The position numbers and the translations under genes were made by a program. A model generated the notes under the pieces. It was not told the origin of the DNA, did no database searches, and saw only the letters and a list, made by a program, of their open reading frames with translations. A stretch of DNA of 64,000 bases from Alphaproteobacteria bacterium HGW-Alphaproteobacteria-18 (GTDB lineage: Bacteria > Pseudomonadota > Alphaproteobacteria > Caulobacterales > Hyphomonadaceae): NCBI GenBank assembly GCA_002841155.1, contig PHEH01000004.1:1-64000 (forward strand), written 5' to 3'. This document shows, in pieces, positions 25,618 through 34,574 of this stretch (position 1 is the first letter of the stretch; every line of letters begins with the position of its first letter).

Positions 25618-27791
25618 TTCGGAGAGGTCTCACGATAGGACAGGCGCGGCGGCAGGCTGACCTCCAGCGCGCTGCCCCGCCCCGAAAGGCTGGGATTGTC
25701 CATGAAATATCCGTGTGCTGAGAATGAGGTTTCGGGGGATGTAACGTTGAATCGCTCATACACCCCATCCGAGTGCATCAGCCATGACTGGCGTTCATCA
25801 TTCAGATTGGCCACCATGATCTGGTTGAGCACCTGGCGGTGAACCGTAGGCGTTGTAATCGGCACAAGCACTTCCACCCGCCGCGTCAGATTGCGCGGCA
25901 TCCAGTCCGCCGAAGACATGAAAACCTTCGCATTGGCAGACGGCAAGGCCTCGCCATTGGCAAAGCAGATAATGCGGGAATGTTCAAGGAAGCGCCCCAC
26001 GATACTCTTTACCGTGATGTTATCTGAAAAACCCGGAATGCCCGGCCGCAGGCAGCAGATACCGCGCACGACGAGAACAACCGGCACACCTGCCTGGCTC
26101 GCCTTGTAGAGCGCATCAATGACATCGGGATCAACCAGGCTGTTCATCTTCGCCCAGACCCCGCTCGGCTTGCCCTTCCGGGCCGCCTGGGCCTCCAGCT
26201 CGATCATCTCGATCAGTTGTTTCTTCAGCGTCACCGGCGACATCCCGATGATTTCGAAGGCTGGCGAGGTCTCCGGCGGCTCGCGATAGGCGGTCACATA
26301 GTTGAACAGGCGGTTGGCATCGCGCCCCAGCGCCTGATCTGCCGTAAACAGCGAAAGGTCGGTATAGATCCGCGCATTTGTCGGGTGATAATTCCCGGTC
26401 CCATAATGCGTGTACGTCCGAAGATCATTGCCTTCCCGGCGGACGACCAGGGACACCTTGGCATGCGTCTTGTACTCGATGAAGCCATAGACAACCTGCA
26501 CGCCCGCGCGCTCAAGATCCCGTGCCAGGCGCAGGTTTGCCTCCTCATCGAACCGCGCCTTGATCTCCACCAGCGCCGTCACGCTCTTGCCGGACTCGGC
26601 TGCTTCAATCAGTGCGCCGACGATGGGTGAATTCACCGTCGTGCGATACAGCGTCTGCTTGATCGCCACGACCTGCGGATCGGCCGCCGCCTGGCGCACA
26701 AACTCGACCACCACATCGAAGCTCTCGAAAGGATGGTGAACAAGAATGTCCTTGGCGCGCACCGCCGCAAAAATATCTCCGCCCATATCCCGAATGCGTT
26801 CGGGATAGCGCGGCTCATAGGCGGGAAACAGAAGCTCGGGGCGATCATCCACGATCAGCTCAGACAGGCGCGCCATGCCGAGGATGCCATCATAGAGCAC
26901 AATATCGGAAGGCTCGGCCCCGATCTCGCGCATGATGAATTCCCGCAACTTGTCCGGCGCGCTGGACTGCATCCGCAGGCGGACGATCCGCCCTCTCCGG
27001 CGCTGCTTCAGAAGAACCTCGAACTCCCGGATCAGATCTTCGGATTCTTCCTCGATCTCGATATCGCTGTCGCGCACGATGCGAAACAGGCACCGTCCTT
27101 CTTCCTTGAACCCCGGAAACAGGGTTCCCAGGAACATTCCGATCACCTCTTCCAGAGGAATGAACCGGATGCCGGGCTTGGTACCCGTCTGTAGGCGGAT
27201 GAACCGGCGCACAAAGGTCGGCATCGGCACAATGCCCACCTGCCCTTCCCCGCCCGTTTCGGAGGTAAGGTCAAAGGCAATCGTGAAGCCAAGGTTGGGA
27301 ATGAACGGAAACGGATGCGCCGGGTCCACCGCCAGCGGCGTCAGGATCGGGAAGATGTTCGTGTTGAAATAGTCCTGAAGCTCCGCGCGCTCCTTGCGGG
27401 TAAGGTCGCGAGGCTCCAGCACATGAATGTTCTCGCCGATCATGGCGGCTTTCAGTTTGCGCCACTGTTCCTGCTGCGCGGCGATGAGCTTGAGCGAGGC
27501 CGCCTCGATCTCTGCCACCTGCTGGGAAGGGGTCAGCCCGTCCTGGCTCTGCTTGGTCACGCCCGCGCGCACCTGCTCGCGGATACCGGCATAGCGCACC
27601 ATGTCGAACTCATCGAGATTGCTCGCCGAGATCGACAGGAAGCGCAGCCGCTCCAGCAGCGGATGGGCGGGGTTGTCCGCCTCATCCAGCACACGCTGGT
27701 TGAACTGCAACCAGGACAGCTCCCGGTTCAGAAATCGCTGCGGTGACGACATGAGCTGTCTGTTTGCGCGCTGCTGTTGCCCGTCCGGCAT
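25614..27791 (-). CDS. ppk: Polyphosphate kinase 1
   Basis: The 725-residue enzyme makes polyphosphate from ATP reversibly. Landmarks are FLNRELSWLQFNQRVLDEA, NLDEFDMVRYAGIREQV, HPFPFIPNLGFTIAF, HHPFESFDVVVEFVRQAA, TALVEIKARFDEEANLRLAR, and the catalytic His region YKTHAKVSLVVRREGNDLRTYTHYGTGNYHP, with the second His in SADWMPRNLTRRVEV. The ATG at 27791 has AGGGG at good spacing; an alternative ATG lies 13 codons in. It is coupled to ppx downstream and lies 28 bp after hdaA. Confidence 0.95.
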   Translation of the reverse strand: MPDGQQQRANRQLMSSPQRFLNRELSWLQFNQRVLDEADNPAHPLLERLRFLSISASNLDEFDMVRYAGIREQVRAGVTKQSQDGLTPSQQVAEIEAASLKLIAAQQEQWRKLKAAMIGENIHVLEPRDLTRKERAELQDYFNTNIFPILTPLAVDPAHPFPFIPNLGFTIAFDLTSETGGEGQVGIVPMPTFVRRFIRLQTGTKPGIRFIPLEEVIGMFLGTLFPGFKEEGRCLFRIVRDSDIEIEEESEDLIREFEVLLKQRRRGRIVRLRMQSSAPDKLREFIMREIGAEPSDIVLYDGILGMARLSELIVDDRPELLFPAYEPRYPERIRDMGGDIFAAVRAKDILVHHPFESFDVVVEFVRQAAADPQVVAIKQTLYRTTVNSPIVGALIEAAESGKSVTALVEIKARFDEEANLRLARDLERAGVQVVYGFIEYKTHAKVSLVVRREGNDLRTYTHYGTGNYHPTNARIYTDLSLFTADQALGRDANRLFNYVTAYREPPETSPAFEIIGMSPVTLKKQLIEMIELEAQAARKGKPSGVWAKMNSLVDPDVIDALYKASQAGVPVVLVVRGICCLRPGIPGFSDNITVKSIVGRFLEHSRIICFANGEALPSANAKVFMSSADWMPRNLTRRVEVLVPITTPTVHRQVLNQIMVANLNDERQSWLMHSDGVYERFNVTSPETSFSAHGYFMDNPSLSGRGSALEVSLPPRLSYRETSPK

Positions 27792-27819
27792 CGGTTACCC
27801 CTGCTCCGGCGCCCGGCTT

Positions 27820-28551
27820 TCAGCCGGCGCCCTCGTCTTCTTCGCGGTCTTCATCCAAACCTTCAAGCACCAAGCGGGCAAGCGCCAGCCCCGGTGCCTT
27901 TCCGGCTATGCTCACTGCCCCGCTGAGCCTGTCCATAAGCGTCTCAATCGCCTCATACGACAGGTCAATACGCGGCACGAGGTAATTGATCGTCTCCGGC
28001 GACAGTTTCATGAAACGCCGGGCCGCTGCGGCCCGAAGCCGCGCCCGCACATGCGCCTCGTCCGGCTGGCCAATTTCGGCCACCGGCATGGAATTAAGCC
28101 GCGAGCGCAGATCCGCGATGCCCGTCCGCCAGGACGCTGCCCCGGTATGCGCCACCAGCAACACCCGCCCGCCCTTGGCCGCAACCATGTTGTAAAACAG
28201 GAGGAACGGTTCCTCCCGCTTGGCCACAATCAGGTCCACATCATCGAGCGCCACATGTCCGCCCGCCAGCGCGTCCAGCGCGCCAAGCTTCAGTCCGCCA
28301 AACTCTGCCGCCGTCAGATACTGCCCGCCAAACCGGCCCGCCCAGGCCCGCGCCAGATAGGTCAGCCCGCACCGCGCCGGCCCGGTCACGCACAGCGCAT
28401 GTGTTGCCCAGGCTTCGGGCCGGCTGGCCAGCTGAACCGCCGCCTGATTCGGCCCGCCACAAATCAACCCGTCCCAATGCGCCACTGGCACAGGAAAGGA
28501 GAGCAATGGCTGGGCCGGGACGTCCTGCGATCCGTTTTTATCAGACGTCAC
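27820..28551 (-). CDS. hdaA: HdaA-type DnaA regulatory protein with degenerate P-loop
   Basis: The 243-residue product is a DnaA-like AAA+ protein without the DNA-binding domain, as in Hda/HdaA, which bring about inactivation of DnaA-ATP at the replisome. The fold is visible in THALCVTGPARCGLTYLARA, HVALDDVDLI, RVLLVAHTGAASWRTGIADLRSRLNSM and FMKLSPETINYLVPRIDLSYEAIETLMDRL. The Walker A Lys is replaced by Leu (GPARCGLT), so ATP binding may be altered. The N-terminal clamp-binding segment would be around QPLLSFPVP. It overlaps the DUF2066 gene by 4 bp and leads into ppk. Confidence 0.82.
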   Translation of the reverse strand: MTSDKNGSQDVPAQPLLSFPVPVAHWDGLICGGPNQAAVQLASRPEAWATHALCVTGPARCGLTYLARAWAGRFGGQYLTAAEFGGLKLGALDALAGGHVALDDVDLIVAKREEPFLLFYNMVAAKGGRVLLVAHTGAASWRTGIADLRSRLNSMPVAEIGQPDEAHVRARLRAAAARRFMKLSPETINYLVPRIDLSYEAIETLMDRLSGAVSIAGKAPGLALARLVLEGLDEDREEDEGAG

Positions 28552-29567
28552 TGGATACCAGTCGTTGAGACAGCCGAGCGAAGCGTCAGCTTGCCGTCTT
28601 CCCGGTTGAGGGTCACCCCGCGCTGGACGAGGTCGCTGCGCAGGCGGTTCTCGTCGCCTGCATAGGCAAACGAGACCAGCGCCCCTTCACGGGCCACCGC
28701 CTTGGTCCGGAAATCCGACACCAACGGCGACCGCGCCAGCGCGCCGCGCAGCGTGTTCCACTCAGCCAAAGAAGTGAAACGCACCGATGCATCCACATTC
28801 GTCCGGCTGCCATCGCGCACAATGGAGGCTTCTTTCCAGGTCTCGCCAAGCAGGGTGGTCACCGCCTTTGCAGCGTCTGCCAGTGTCGCTGCCGGCGGTG
28901 TCGCGCCTACCGGCTCGTTGCCGGAAGCGGTCACCGAAGAGATCACGACACGCCAGGCACCATCCCGGCCTTGCAATTCGGCAATCAGCGCACGGCGCGC
29001 ATTTAACGGCACAGCTTCAGCTGAGATTTCGGGCCAGGCGCTGTAAGCTGTGTAGAAATTACCAGACGCGGTCACATAAGGCGCCAGCGCGCCATTGTTG
29101 CGCTCCCCGAAGGCGCCCCGCCACGCATCTGCGACAGAAGCGGTTGTTGTGACCGGCACCATCAGCGCCAGCGGCGCCTGACTGTCGAGATACGGGACTT
29201 TAAGCGCATCAAGATGCGCCCGGACCACCTGCGGATTGAGGACGACGGCAAGTTTACCGCGATACCGTCCCGCGCCTGCCGTTTCTTCCTGCACATCGAC
29301 TGCCGCCGTGAAGCGCGAGGCAAGTGCGGCATCTATCGGTATGCCACCAGCCACATTCCGGTCTGAGGCCAATGTGATCTTGTTAATCAGCGCCCGTGCC
29401 GCAGCAATCCGCGCCGAAGCCATTGCAGCCTCGCGCGCTTGCAGCACAGTCGCAGCCTGCTGATCCACCTCAATGTCGCGGATGGTGTAGACATCGCGCG
29501 TGTCAGCCAAAGCCAGCGGCGCAGCACCGAAAATCAGGAACGCGGCGGCCAGTATCCATCGAATCAT
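28548..29567 (-). CDS. DUF2066 domain exported protein
   Basis: About 339 residues from the ATG at 29567 (AAGGAG upstream); the track start at 29690 is too long. A signal peptide (MIRWILAAAFLIFGAAPLALA) leads to the family pattern DVYTIRDIEVDQQAATVLQAREAAMASARIAAARALINKI. The rest is a beta-rich region ending FAYAGDENRLRSDLVQRGV followed by TLNREDGKLTLRSA. DUF2066 proteins are conserved directly upstream of hda homologues in Alphaproteobacteria, but their function is unknown. The stop overlaps the hdaA start, so the two are translated together. Confidence 0.85.
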   Translation of the reverse strand: MIRWILAAAFLIFGAAPLALADTRDVYTIRDIEVDQQAATVLQAREAAMASARIAAARALINKITLASDRNVAGGIPIDAALASRFTAAVDVQEETAGAGRYRGKLAVVLNPQVVRAHLDALKVPYLDSQAPLALMVPVTTTASVADAWRGAFGERNNGALAPYVTASGNFYTAYSAWPEISAEAVPLNARRALIAELQGRDGAWRVVISSVTASGNEPVGATPPAATLADAAKAVTTLLGETWKEASIVRDGSRTNVDASVRFTSLAEWNTLRGALARSPLVSDFRTKAVAREGALVSFAYAGDENRLRSDLVQRGVTLNREDGKLTLRSAVSTTGIQ

Positions 29568-29793
29568 CGGGTTCGGACTCCTTGTCAGGCCTTCTTCTAA
29601 CAAGGCCATGCGGCGGCGGAAACCGCGAGCTTCATCTGAAATCCCGGATACGTCGCAATTATGGCGATGCGGTTGCAGGCTGCCCGGCACGGCTGCAAAT
29701 CGATCCGCATTGCCGGTATTCGCCTTTCCGGTTTTTCATCTTCCATTCAGGTCAGGGTTGCGAGACACTTCCCATCTGGATGGAGCGGGAGTC

Positions 29794-30228
29794 ATGGGCA
29801 ATCTGGACGACTACAATGATCGTCTGCGAAAACAGAACCTCGGCATGCCGGTCGGACCACCGACCAACGCCGCTCAAATGGCAGCAGACATGGCGGCGGA
29901 TGCACAGCGCCGCGCCCTCGCACCCCGCCGCACAGGCGGCGCGTCTTATTCCAATTCTACCGATCACAGCGTCGGCGATCTGTTCAAGGTATTGGCGATT
30001 TCTCTCCCGATCTGTGTCGTCGGCATCGCCGTCCTGAATATCTTCTCAGGAGACCTTGGATTCCTGGGCTGGATCGCCGCTCTGGCCGGAGGCACATTTG
30101 CCATCGGAAGCATGGGAATCCTGGTGAAGCGGGCCCTTGTTTGGGTGCTGAGCCAGATCGTAATCGGCATCGCCATCACCCTCGGCGCCATCGGACGGCT
30201 CATCACCCGCCCCTTCCGCCGCCGCTGA
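29794..30228 (+). CDS. Small membrane protein, unrecognised
   Basis: The track frame runs from 29500, but the ATG at 29794 with GGGAG upstream is the natural start, giving 144 residues. The first 65 residues are polar (MGNLDDYNDRLRKQNLGMPV...). Then three hydrophobic segments follow: VLAISLPICVVGIAVLNIF, LGFLGWIAALAGGTFAIGSMGI, and VWVLSQIVIGIAITLGAI. It ends in RPFRRR. I know no named family for it. It is divergent from DUF2066 and lies just before purM without an obvious functional link. Confidence 0.65.
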   Translation: MGNLDDYNDRLRKQNLGMPVGPPTNAAQMAADMAADAQRRALAPRRTGGASYSNSTDHSVGDLFKVLAISLPICVVGIAVLNIFSGDLGFLGWIAALAGGTFAIGSMGILVKRALVWVLSQIVIGIAITLGAIGRLITRPFRRR

Positions 30229-30317
30229 AGGCCACTCTCCTGCATATCCTTCACTGGAACTCGGCCCGGTCTCATGCTAACGCGCCGGAACTGGCAAGCT
30301 GAGGGGGCAAGAAGCCG

Positions 30318-31346
30318 ATGAGCGCAGCATCCAAACCGCCCCTGTCCTACCGCGATGCCGGCGTCGATATCGAGGCTGGCGAACGGCTCGTCGATGCCAT
30401 CTCGCCGATGGCAAAGGCCACCGCCCGCGCCGGCGTAATGGGCGGCCTCGGCGGGTTCGGCGCGCTGTTTGATCTCAAGGCCGCAGGCTTTTCCGATCCG
30501 ATCCTCGTTTCCGGCACAGATGGCGTCGGCACCAAGCTGATGCTCGCCTTCGAGACCGGCATTCACAACACGGTTGGCATCGACCTTGTCGCCATGTGCG
30601 CCAATGATGTGCTGGCCCAGGGCGCAGAGCCGCTGTTTTTCCTGGACTATTTTGCCACCGGCAAACTCGAAGGCGGCATCGCAGAAGCCGTCATCGCCGG
30701 CATCGCGGAAGGCTGCCGCCGGTCGGGCTGCGCCCTTGTGGGCGGCGAAACGGCCGAAATGCCCGGCATGTACCCGCCCGGCCATTATGACCTTGCCGGC
30801 TTCGTCGTCGGCGCCGTGGACCGCGACAAGGTGCTGCCCCGCATGGGCGACATGGCCCCCGGCGACGTGCTGATCGGCGTTGCCTCCTCCGGTCCCCATT
30901 CCAACGGCTATTCGCTGATCCGCCGCATCGTGGAGCGCGAGGGCCTTTTCTATGGCGGCCCCTCGCCCTTCTCCAATTCCGAGACACTAGGCGAAGCCCT
31001 GCTGACGCCCACGCGCCTCTACGCGCCGCTCGTTATGCCGCTGATCCGGTCAGGTCGTATCAAGGGCCTCGCCCACATCACCGGCGGCGGCATCACCGAG
31101 AACACCCCCCGCATGTGTCCGGATGAACTCGTCCCCCGCATTGACCGCGCCGCCTGGACCCCGCCCCCGGTATTCCAGTGGTTGCAGGAAGCTGGCGGCG
31201 TCGCTTTGGAAGAGATGCACCGCACCTTCAACATGGGCATCGGCCTCGTCCTGGCTGTCAGTCCGGCTGACGCAGACGCGGTGATGGCAGACCTCAAAGC
31301 CGCCGGTGAAGACCCACGCGTCCTCGGTGAGCTTGCCAGCGCATGA
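30318..31346 (+). CDS. purM: Phosphoribosylformylglycinamidine cyclo-ligase
   Basis: The 342-residue enzyme forms AIR from FGAM with ATP in purine synthesis. The family motifs are intact: LSYRDAGVDIEAGERLVDAI, GGLGGFGALFDLK, LVSGTDGVGTKLMLAF, GIDLVAMCANDVLAQGAEPLFFLDYFATG, GGETAEMPGMYPPGHYDLAG, and HITGGGITENTPRM. AGGGGG lies before the ATG. It overlaps purN by 4 bp (ATGA), the usual purMN operon. No PurR-like operator is visible. Confidence 0.97.
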   Translation: MSAASKPPLSYRDAGVDIEAGERLVDAISPMAKATARAGVMGGLGGFGALFDLKAAGFSDPILVSGTDGVGTKLMLAFETGIHNTVGIDLVAMCANDVLAQGAEPLFFLDYFATGKLEGGIAEAVIAGIAEGCRRSGCALVGGETAEMPGMYPPGHYDLAGFVVGAVDRDKVLPRMGDMAPGDVLIGVASSGPHSNGYSLIRRIVEREGLFYGGPSPFSNSETLGEALLTPTRLYAPLVMPLIRSGRIKGLAHITGGGITENTPRMCPDELVPRIDRAAWTPPPVFQWLQEAGGVALEEMHRTFNMGIGLVLAVSPADADAVMADLKAAGEDPRVLGELASA

Positions 31347-31930
31347 CGCGCCTGAAACTGGCGATCCTGATTTCGGGCCGTGGCTCGAATATGGAAGCGC
31401 TGCTGAGCGCCGCGCAGGACCCTGCCTATCCGGCAAAGCCCGTGCTGGTTGCCTCAAACCGCCCGGACGCCAAAGGCCTCGAAACGGCCGCCGCCGCCGG
31501 CATTCCCACCCTTGCCATCGACCACAAACTCTATGGCAAGGACCGCGAAGCCTTCGAACGCGCGCTGGATACGGCGCTGACCGAGGCGGGCACCGAAATC
31601 ATCGCGCTCGCCGGTTTCATGCGCGTGCTGACCCCCTGGTTCGTCACCCGCTGGGAAGGCCGGATGATCAACATCCACCCCTCGCTCCTGCCCAAATACA
31701 AAGGCCTCGACACCCATCAGCGCGCCATCGACGCGGGCGATACTGAGGCAGGCTGCACGGTCCACTGGGTCAGCGCGGGGGTCGATGAAGGCGAGATTAT
31801 CGCGCAGGCCACCGTACCCATCTTGCCGGGCGATACCGCAGACACACTCGCCGCCCGCACCCTGCCGGAAGAACACAGGCTCTATCCCCGCGCCCTCGCG
31901 CTCGCCTGCGAGAAGATAAAAACTGCTTGA
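31343..31930 (+). CDS. purN: Phosphoribosylglycinamide formyltransferase
   Basis: The 195-residue enzyme transfers formyl from formyl-THF to GAR. The motifs are KLAILISGRGSNMEALL at the start, GFMRVLTPWFVTRWEGRMINIHPSLLPKYKGLDTHQRAIDAGDTEAGCTVHWVSAGVDEGEII with the catalytic Asn, His and Asp. It starts in the ATGA overlap with purM. The length is typical. The MDR reductase gene that follows 30 bp later is probably read through from this operon. Confidence 0.96.
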   Translation: MTRLKLAILISGRGSNMEALLSAAQDPAYPAKPVLVASNRPDAKGLETAAAAGIPTLAIDHKLYGKDREAFERALDTALTEAGTEIIALAGFMRVLTPWFVTRWEGRMINIHPSLLPKYKGLDTHQRAIDAGDTEAGCTVHWVSAGVDEGEIIAQATVPILPGDTADTLAARTLPEEHRLYPRALALACEKIKTA

Positions 31931-31959
31931 AAACAAAAGGGTTGGGAGGCCCGGAATTC

Positions 31960-32982
31960 ATGAGCCAATTGCAGCAGATCGTCCTCGCCCAGTATTGCGA
32001 CGGCCCGCCAAAGCCCTCTGACTTCCGCCTTGAAACCCTGCCCCTGCCGGAGCCGAAGGACGGCCAGTTCCGCGTGGCCCATGTCTGGTGCTCGGTCGAT
32101 CCCGGCACACGCTCGCGCCTTTCGGGCGGAGACAGCTACGCCGCCGCCCTGCCACTCGGCAGACCCATTGACGGCTTCAGCGTCGGCATCATTGACGCCT
32201 CCAGCAATCCTGACTGGCCGGTTGGCACCAAGGTGTTCTGCGCCGGTGGCTGGAAAACCCATTCGATCCAGTCCGGCAAGGGCTTCATCGGCAAGGTGAT
32301 GGACGTTCCGGGCGTGCCGCTGTCGGCCTGGATCGGCGTGCTGGGCGTGCCGGGGCTGACGGCCTGGTTTGGCGTGAAGGATGTCGCCCGGTTCAAGGAA
32401 GGCGATGCGGTCCTCGTCACCTCCGCCGCCGGACCTGTAGGCGCCACAGCAGGACAGCTCGCAAAAGCCTGGGGCGCCTCGAAGGTTGTTGGCGTCGCGG
32501 GCAGCGACGAGAAGTGCCGTTGGCTGGTGTCCGAAGCGGGCTTTGACGCTGCGATCAACTACAAGACCGCTGCCGATCTTTCTGGCGCGATTGCTGCCGA
32601 ATTCCCCAAGGGCGTCGATGTCCTGTTCGACAATGTGGGGAATGCGATGGTCGATACCGTGCTGCCGCTGATGGCGCTGAACGGGCGGATCTGCATTTCG
32701 GGCCAGGTTGCCGATTATAACCTCAAACCTGAGGACACGCCGGGCATTGTCCACACCAAACCCTTCATCACCCACCGGGTGAACATGCAGGGGCTGGTGG
32801 TGTTCGATTTTGCGCGCGCTTTCCCCGAAGCCCTTGGTTCCATGGCGAAAATGATCGCCTCAAGCGCCCTGAAAATTCAGGAAGACCGTTTCGAGGGCAT
32901 CGCGGCCATGCCCGAAGCCTTCTGCGGACTGTTCCGGGGGGAAAATACTGGCCGGCGGGTCGTGAAAGTCGGCGCCGAATAG
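31960..32982 (+). CDS. NADP-dependent MDR oxidoreductase (curcumin/enal reductase type)
   Basis: About 340 residues from the ATG at 31960, which has GGGAGG 10 bases upstream; the track start (31927) is a TTG. The layout is medium-chain reductase without zinc-ligand motifs: an N-terminal GroES-like domain (RVAHVWCSVDPGTRSRLSGG), then a Rossmann domain with VLVTSAAGPVGATAGQLAKA and VVGVAGSDEKCRWL. VLFDNVGNAMVDTVLPLMALNGRI is typical of the PTGR/CurA group, which reduces alpha,beta-unsaturated carbonyls. It follows purN by 30 bp. The true substrate is unknown. It is convergent with the next gene, with a 6-bp gap. Confidence 0.85.
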   Translation: MSQLQQIVLAQYCDGPPKPSDFRLETLPLPEPKDGQFRVAHVWCSVDPGTRSRLSGGDSYAAALPLGRPIDGFSVGIIDASSNPDWPVGTKVFCAGGWKTHSIQSGKGFIGKVMDVPGVPLSAWIGVLGVPGLTAWFGVKDVARFKEGDAVLVTSAAGPVGATAGQLAKAWGASKVVGVAGSDEKCRWLVSEAGFDAAINYKTAADLSGAIAAEFPKGVDVLFDNVGNAMVDTVLPLMALNGRICISGQVADYNLKPEDTPGIVHTKPFITHRVNMQGLVVFDFARAFPEALGSMAKMIASSALKIQEDRFEGIAAMPEAFCGLFRGENTGRRVVKVGAE

Positions 32983-32988
32983 CGAGGT

Positions 32989-33414
32989 CTAGTCGTCGTC
33001 GTCCTCGTCATCGCCCTTGCCGAGCAGGCTGGAGAGGATGAGGCCGGCAATTGCAGCGATGACCATCGCCTGTTTGCCGCCACCTTCCCCACCCGTCAGG
33101 GCGGATAACATCTGGTTCTGAGTGTCCTGACGGGCGCGCGCTGCGGCTTCTTCAGCCCGCTGGTCAGCGTCCGCCTTCAGCGACATGAAAAGGAGGATAG
33201 CCCCGCCCATCAGCGCGAAGCCGAGCGCGATAAAAGCAGCCGCTTCCCACGGGCTCATCCGCTCGGCAAGGAACAGCGCAAGGGCCACAACCGCAGCAAT
33301 ATATGCGGTCAGCAGCATCAGGCCGACCACGGCGGCCGCGCCAAGGCCCTTGATGCCACGGCTCACCTGAGCCTCGACCTTGTTCTGCAAAAGGGAGGAT
33401 AGGGCAGAGAGCAT
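32989..33414 (-). CDS. Phage-holin-family-like membrane protein
   Basis: The 141-residue product has two adjacent hydrophobic segments (GLGAAAVVGLMLLTAYIAAVVALALFLAE and AAAFIALGFALMGGAILLFMSL) and a third, IAAIAGLILSSLL. Between them is a charged stretch rich in Ala, Glu and Arg. It ends in a run of Asp and Glu (GDDEDDDD). This is the pattern of the holin superfamily III-like (DUF1469-type) proteins, which are ordinary chromosomal membrane proteins, not lysis factors. Its start overlaps the preceding stop by one base (TGATG), so it is coupled with the DUF883-like gene. Confidence 0.7.
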   Translation of the reverse strand: MLSALSSLLQNKVEAQVSRGIKGLGAAAVVGLMLLTAYIAAVVALALFLAERMSPWEAAAFIALGFALMGGAILLFMSLKADADQRAEEAAARARQDTQNQMLSALTGGEGGGKQAMVIAAIAGLILSSLLGKGDDEDDDD

Positions 33415-33758
33415 CAGCGGCGGATCAGCAGCGATGCAATGAAGCCCGCGCCAAAGGCAAGCAGCAGGGTCTGCACGGGATTGGCGCTGGTCTGCACCCC
33501 CAGCGTCTTCTCCAGCGTGGCGGCCTGTTTGTGGATCTGCTTCAGCGCGCGGCGGGCATCCTTGAGGATTTCCTCACTTATGTCTTCTGCTTTAGTTGCA
33601 ACAGTTTCCACGGCTTCCTCTGCCGTCTCCTCAGCTTCAGCGAGGGCGGCCAGGATCTCGTCAACCTCCGACCGGAGCGCGGTCAGCCGGGCCTCAAGGT
33701 CAGCAGTGCCTTGTTTCGGGGCGGTTTTTGCGGGCGCTTTGGGCATGGGAGGGCTCAC
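33414..33758 (-). CDS. DUF883-like (ElaB/YqjD) membrane-anchored protein
   Basis: This 114-residue protein has a Lys/Ala/Pro N-terminus, then a long amphipathic helix rich in Glu and Ala (LEARLTALRSEVDEILAALAEAEETAEEAVETVATKAEDISEE). A C-terminal membrane anchor (VQTLLLAFGAGFIASLLIRR) ending in Arg-Arg follows. The same layout occurs in ElaB/YqjD proteins, which in E. coli bind ribosomes at the membrane in stationary phase. The pairing with a holin-like gene is common in Alphaproteobacteria. The 5' region carries the TGTCC array further upstream. Confidence 0.7.
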   Translation of the reverse strand: MSPPMPKAPAKTAPKQGTADLEARLTALRSEVDEILAALAEAEETAEEAVETVATKAEDISEEILKDARRALKQIHKQAATLEKTLGVQTSANPVQTLLLAFGAGFIASLLIRR

Positions 33759-33860
33759 CTGAAACTCAAAATTCTAGAACGATGGTCTATCAGATGTGGG
33801 TTGTGTTTGGGTGAAGGTTAATTGGTAAATTCCATACCCACCTTAAGCATTTGCGCGTCA

Positions 33861-33933
33861 AAAGCCGGACAAACCGGGACACTTCGGGACAATCCAGGAC
33901 AGATCGGGACAACTCAGGACACTTCCGGACACG
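33861..33933 (-). repeat. Seven-unit 10-bp periodic TGTCC array
   Basis: GGACA recurs exactly every 10 bp seven times (33867, 33877, 33887, 33897, 33907, 33917, 33927), i.e. TGTCC on the minus strand. The bases between vary. It lies between the DUF883-like gene and the ndk terminator. A second array is at 49425-49470. Confidence 0.9.
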
Positions 33934-33967
33934 AAAAAGCCGGAGGCGGGCGTCCCTGCCTCCGGCT
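33933..33967 (-). terminator. Rho-independent terminator of ndk
   Basis: On the minus strand agccggaggc pairs perfectly with gcctccggct around a 10-base loop and is followed by TTTTT. It starts 33 bp after the ndk stop. Confidence 0.88.
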
Positions 33968-33999
33968 CTGATCTGGTGCCCGAGGGCAACCAAATTGGG

Positions 34000-34422
34000 T
34001 TAGCTCGTGAGGTCAGCCTCGGAGAAGAACTGCGCGATTTCGAGCGCGGCGTTCTCAGCCGAATCCGAACCATGCACCGAGTTCTCGCCAATCGATTTGG
34101 CGAAGAGTTTGCGGATGGTGCCGTCGGCGGCGTCAGCCGGGTTGGTGGCGCCCATCACTTCGCGGTATTTCGTGATGGCGTCTTCGGCTTCGAGAACCTG
34201 AACGACGACCGGGCCGGAGATCATGAAGTCGACCAGCTCGCCGAAGAAGGGGCGCGCGGAGTGGACCGCATAGAAACGCTCGGCCTGGGCGCGGGTCATC
34301 TGGATGCGGCGCTGGCCGATGATGCGCAGGCCGGCTTTCTCGATCACGGCATTGATGGCGCCGGTCAGGTTACGCTCGGTGGCGTCGGGCTTGATGATGG
34401 AAAAGGTGCGCTGCGCGGCCAT
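34000..34422 (-). CDS. ndk: Nucleoside diphosphate kinase
   Basis: About 140 residues from the ATG at 34422 (AGGAAG upstream); the track start at 34554 adds non-coding leader. The enzyme equalises NTP pools by moving phosphate through a His. The family pattern is complete: [84 protein letters not shown], and the active-site [21 protein letters not shown]. It is followed by a clear terminator and then the TGTCC array, and it is divergent from yjdM. Confidence 0.97.
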   Translation of the reverse strand: MAAQRTFSIIKPDATERNLTGAINAVIEKAGLRIIGQRRIQMTRAQAERFYAVHSARPFFGELVDFMISGPVVVQVLEAEDAITKYREVMGATNPADAADGTIRKLFAKSIGENSVHGSDSAENAALEIAQFFSEADLTS

Positions 34423-34574
34423 GAGGGGCTTCCTGTAGTCATTCGTTGTTTCGGTGGATTTGCGCGGCCTATAGCTGCGCGCAGCCGCCGGGGCAAGCGT
34501 CGATCGGCGCGCTTGCGCAGAGGCGAGGCAGGGCGTAGGGCGGCCCTTATCCACAAGTGAGGAGCCAAATATCC

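Noticed and set aside
33861-33933. CRISPR array
   Set aside because: Units are only 10 bp with no 20-40 bp spacers and no cas genes nearby.
33790-34091. Two short ORFs reading CPELSRSVLDCPEVSRF-like repeats
   Set aside because: They are translations of the TGTCC array, not genes: the repeat period is 10 bp, not a multiple of three, and there is no ribosome site.
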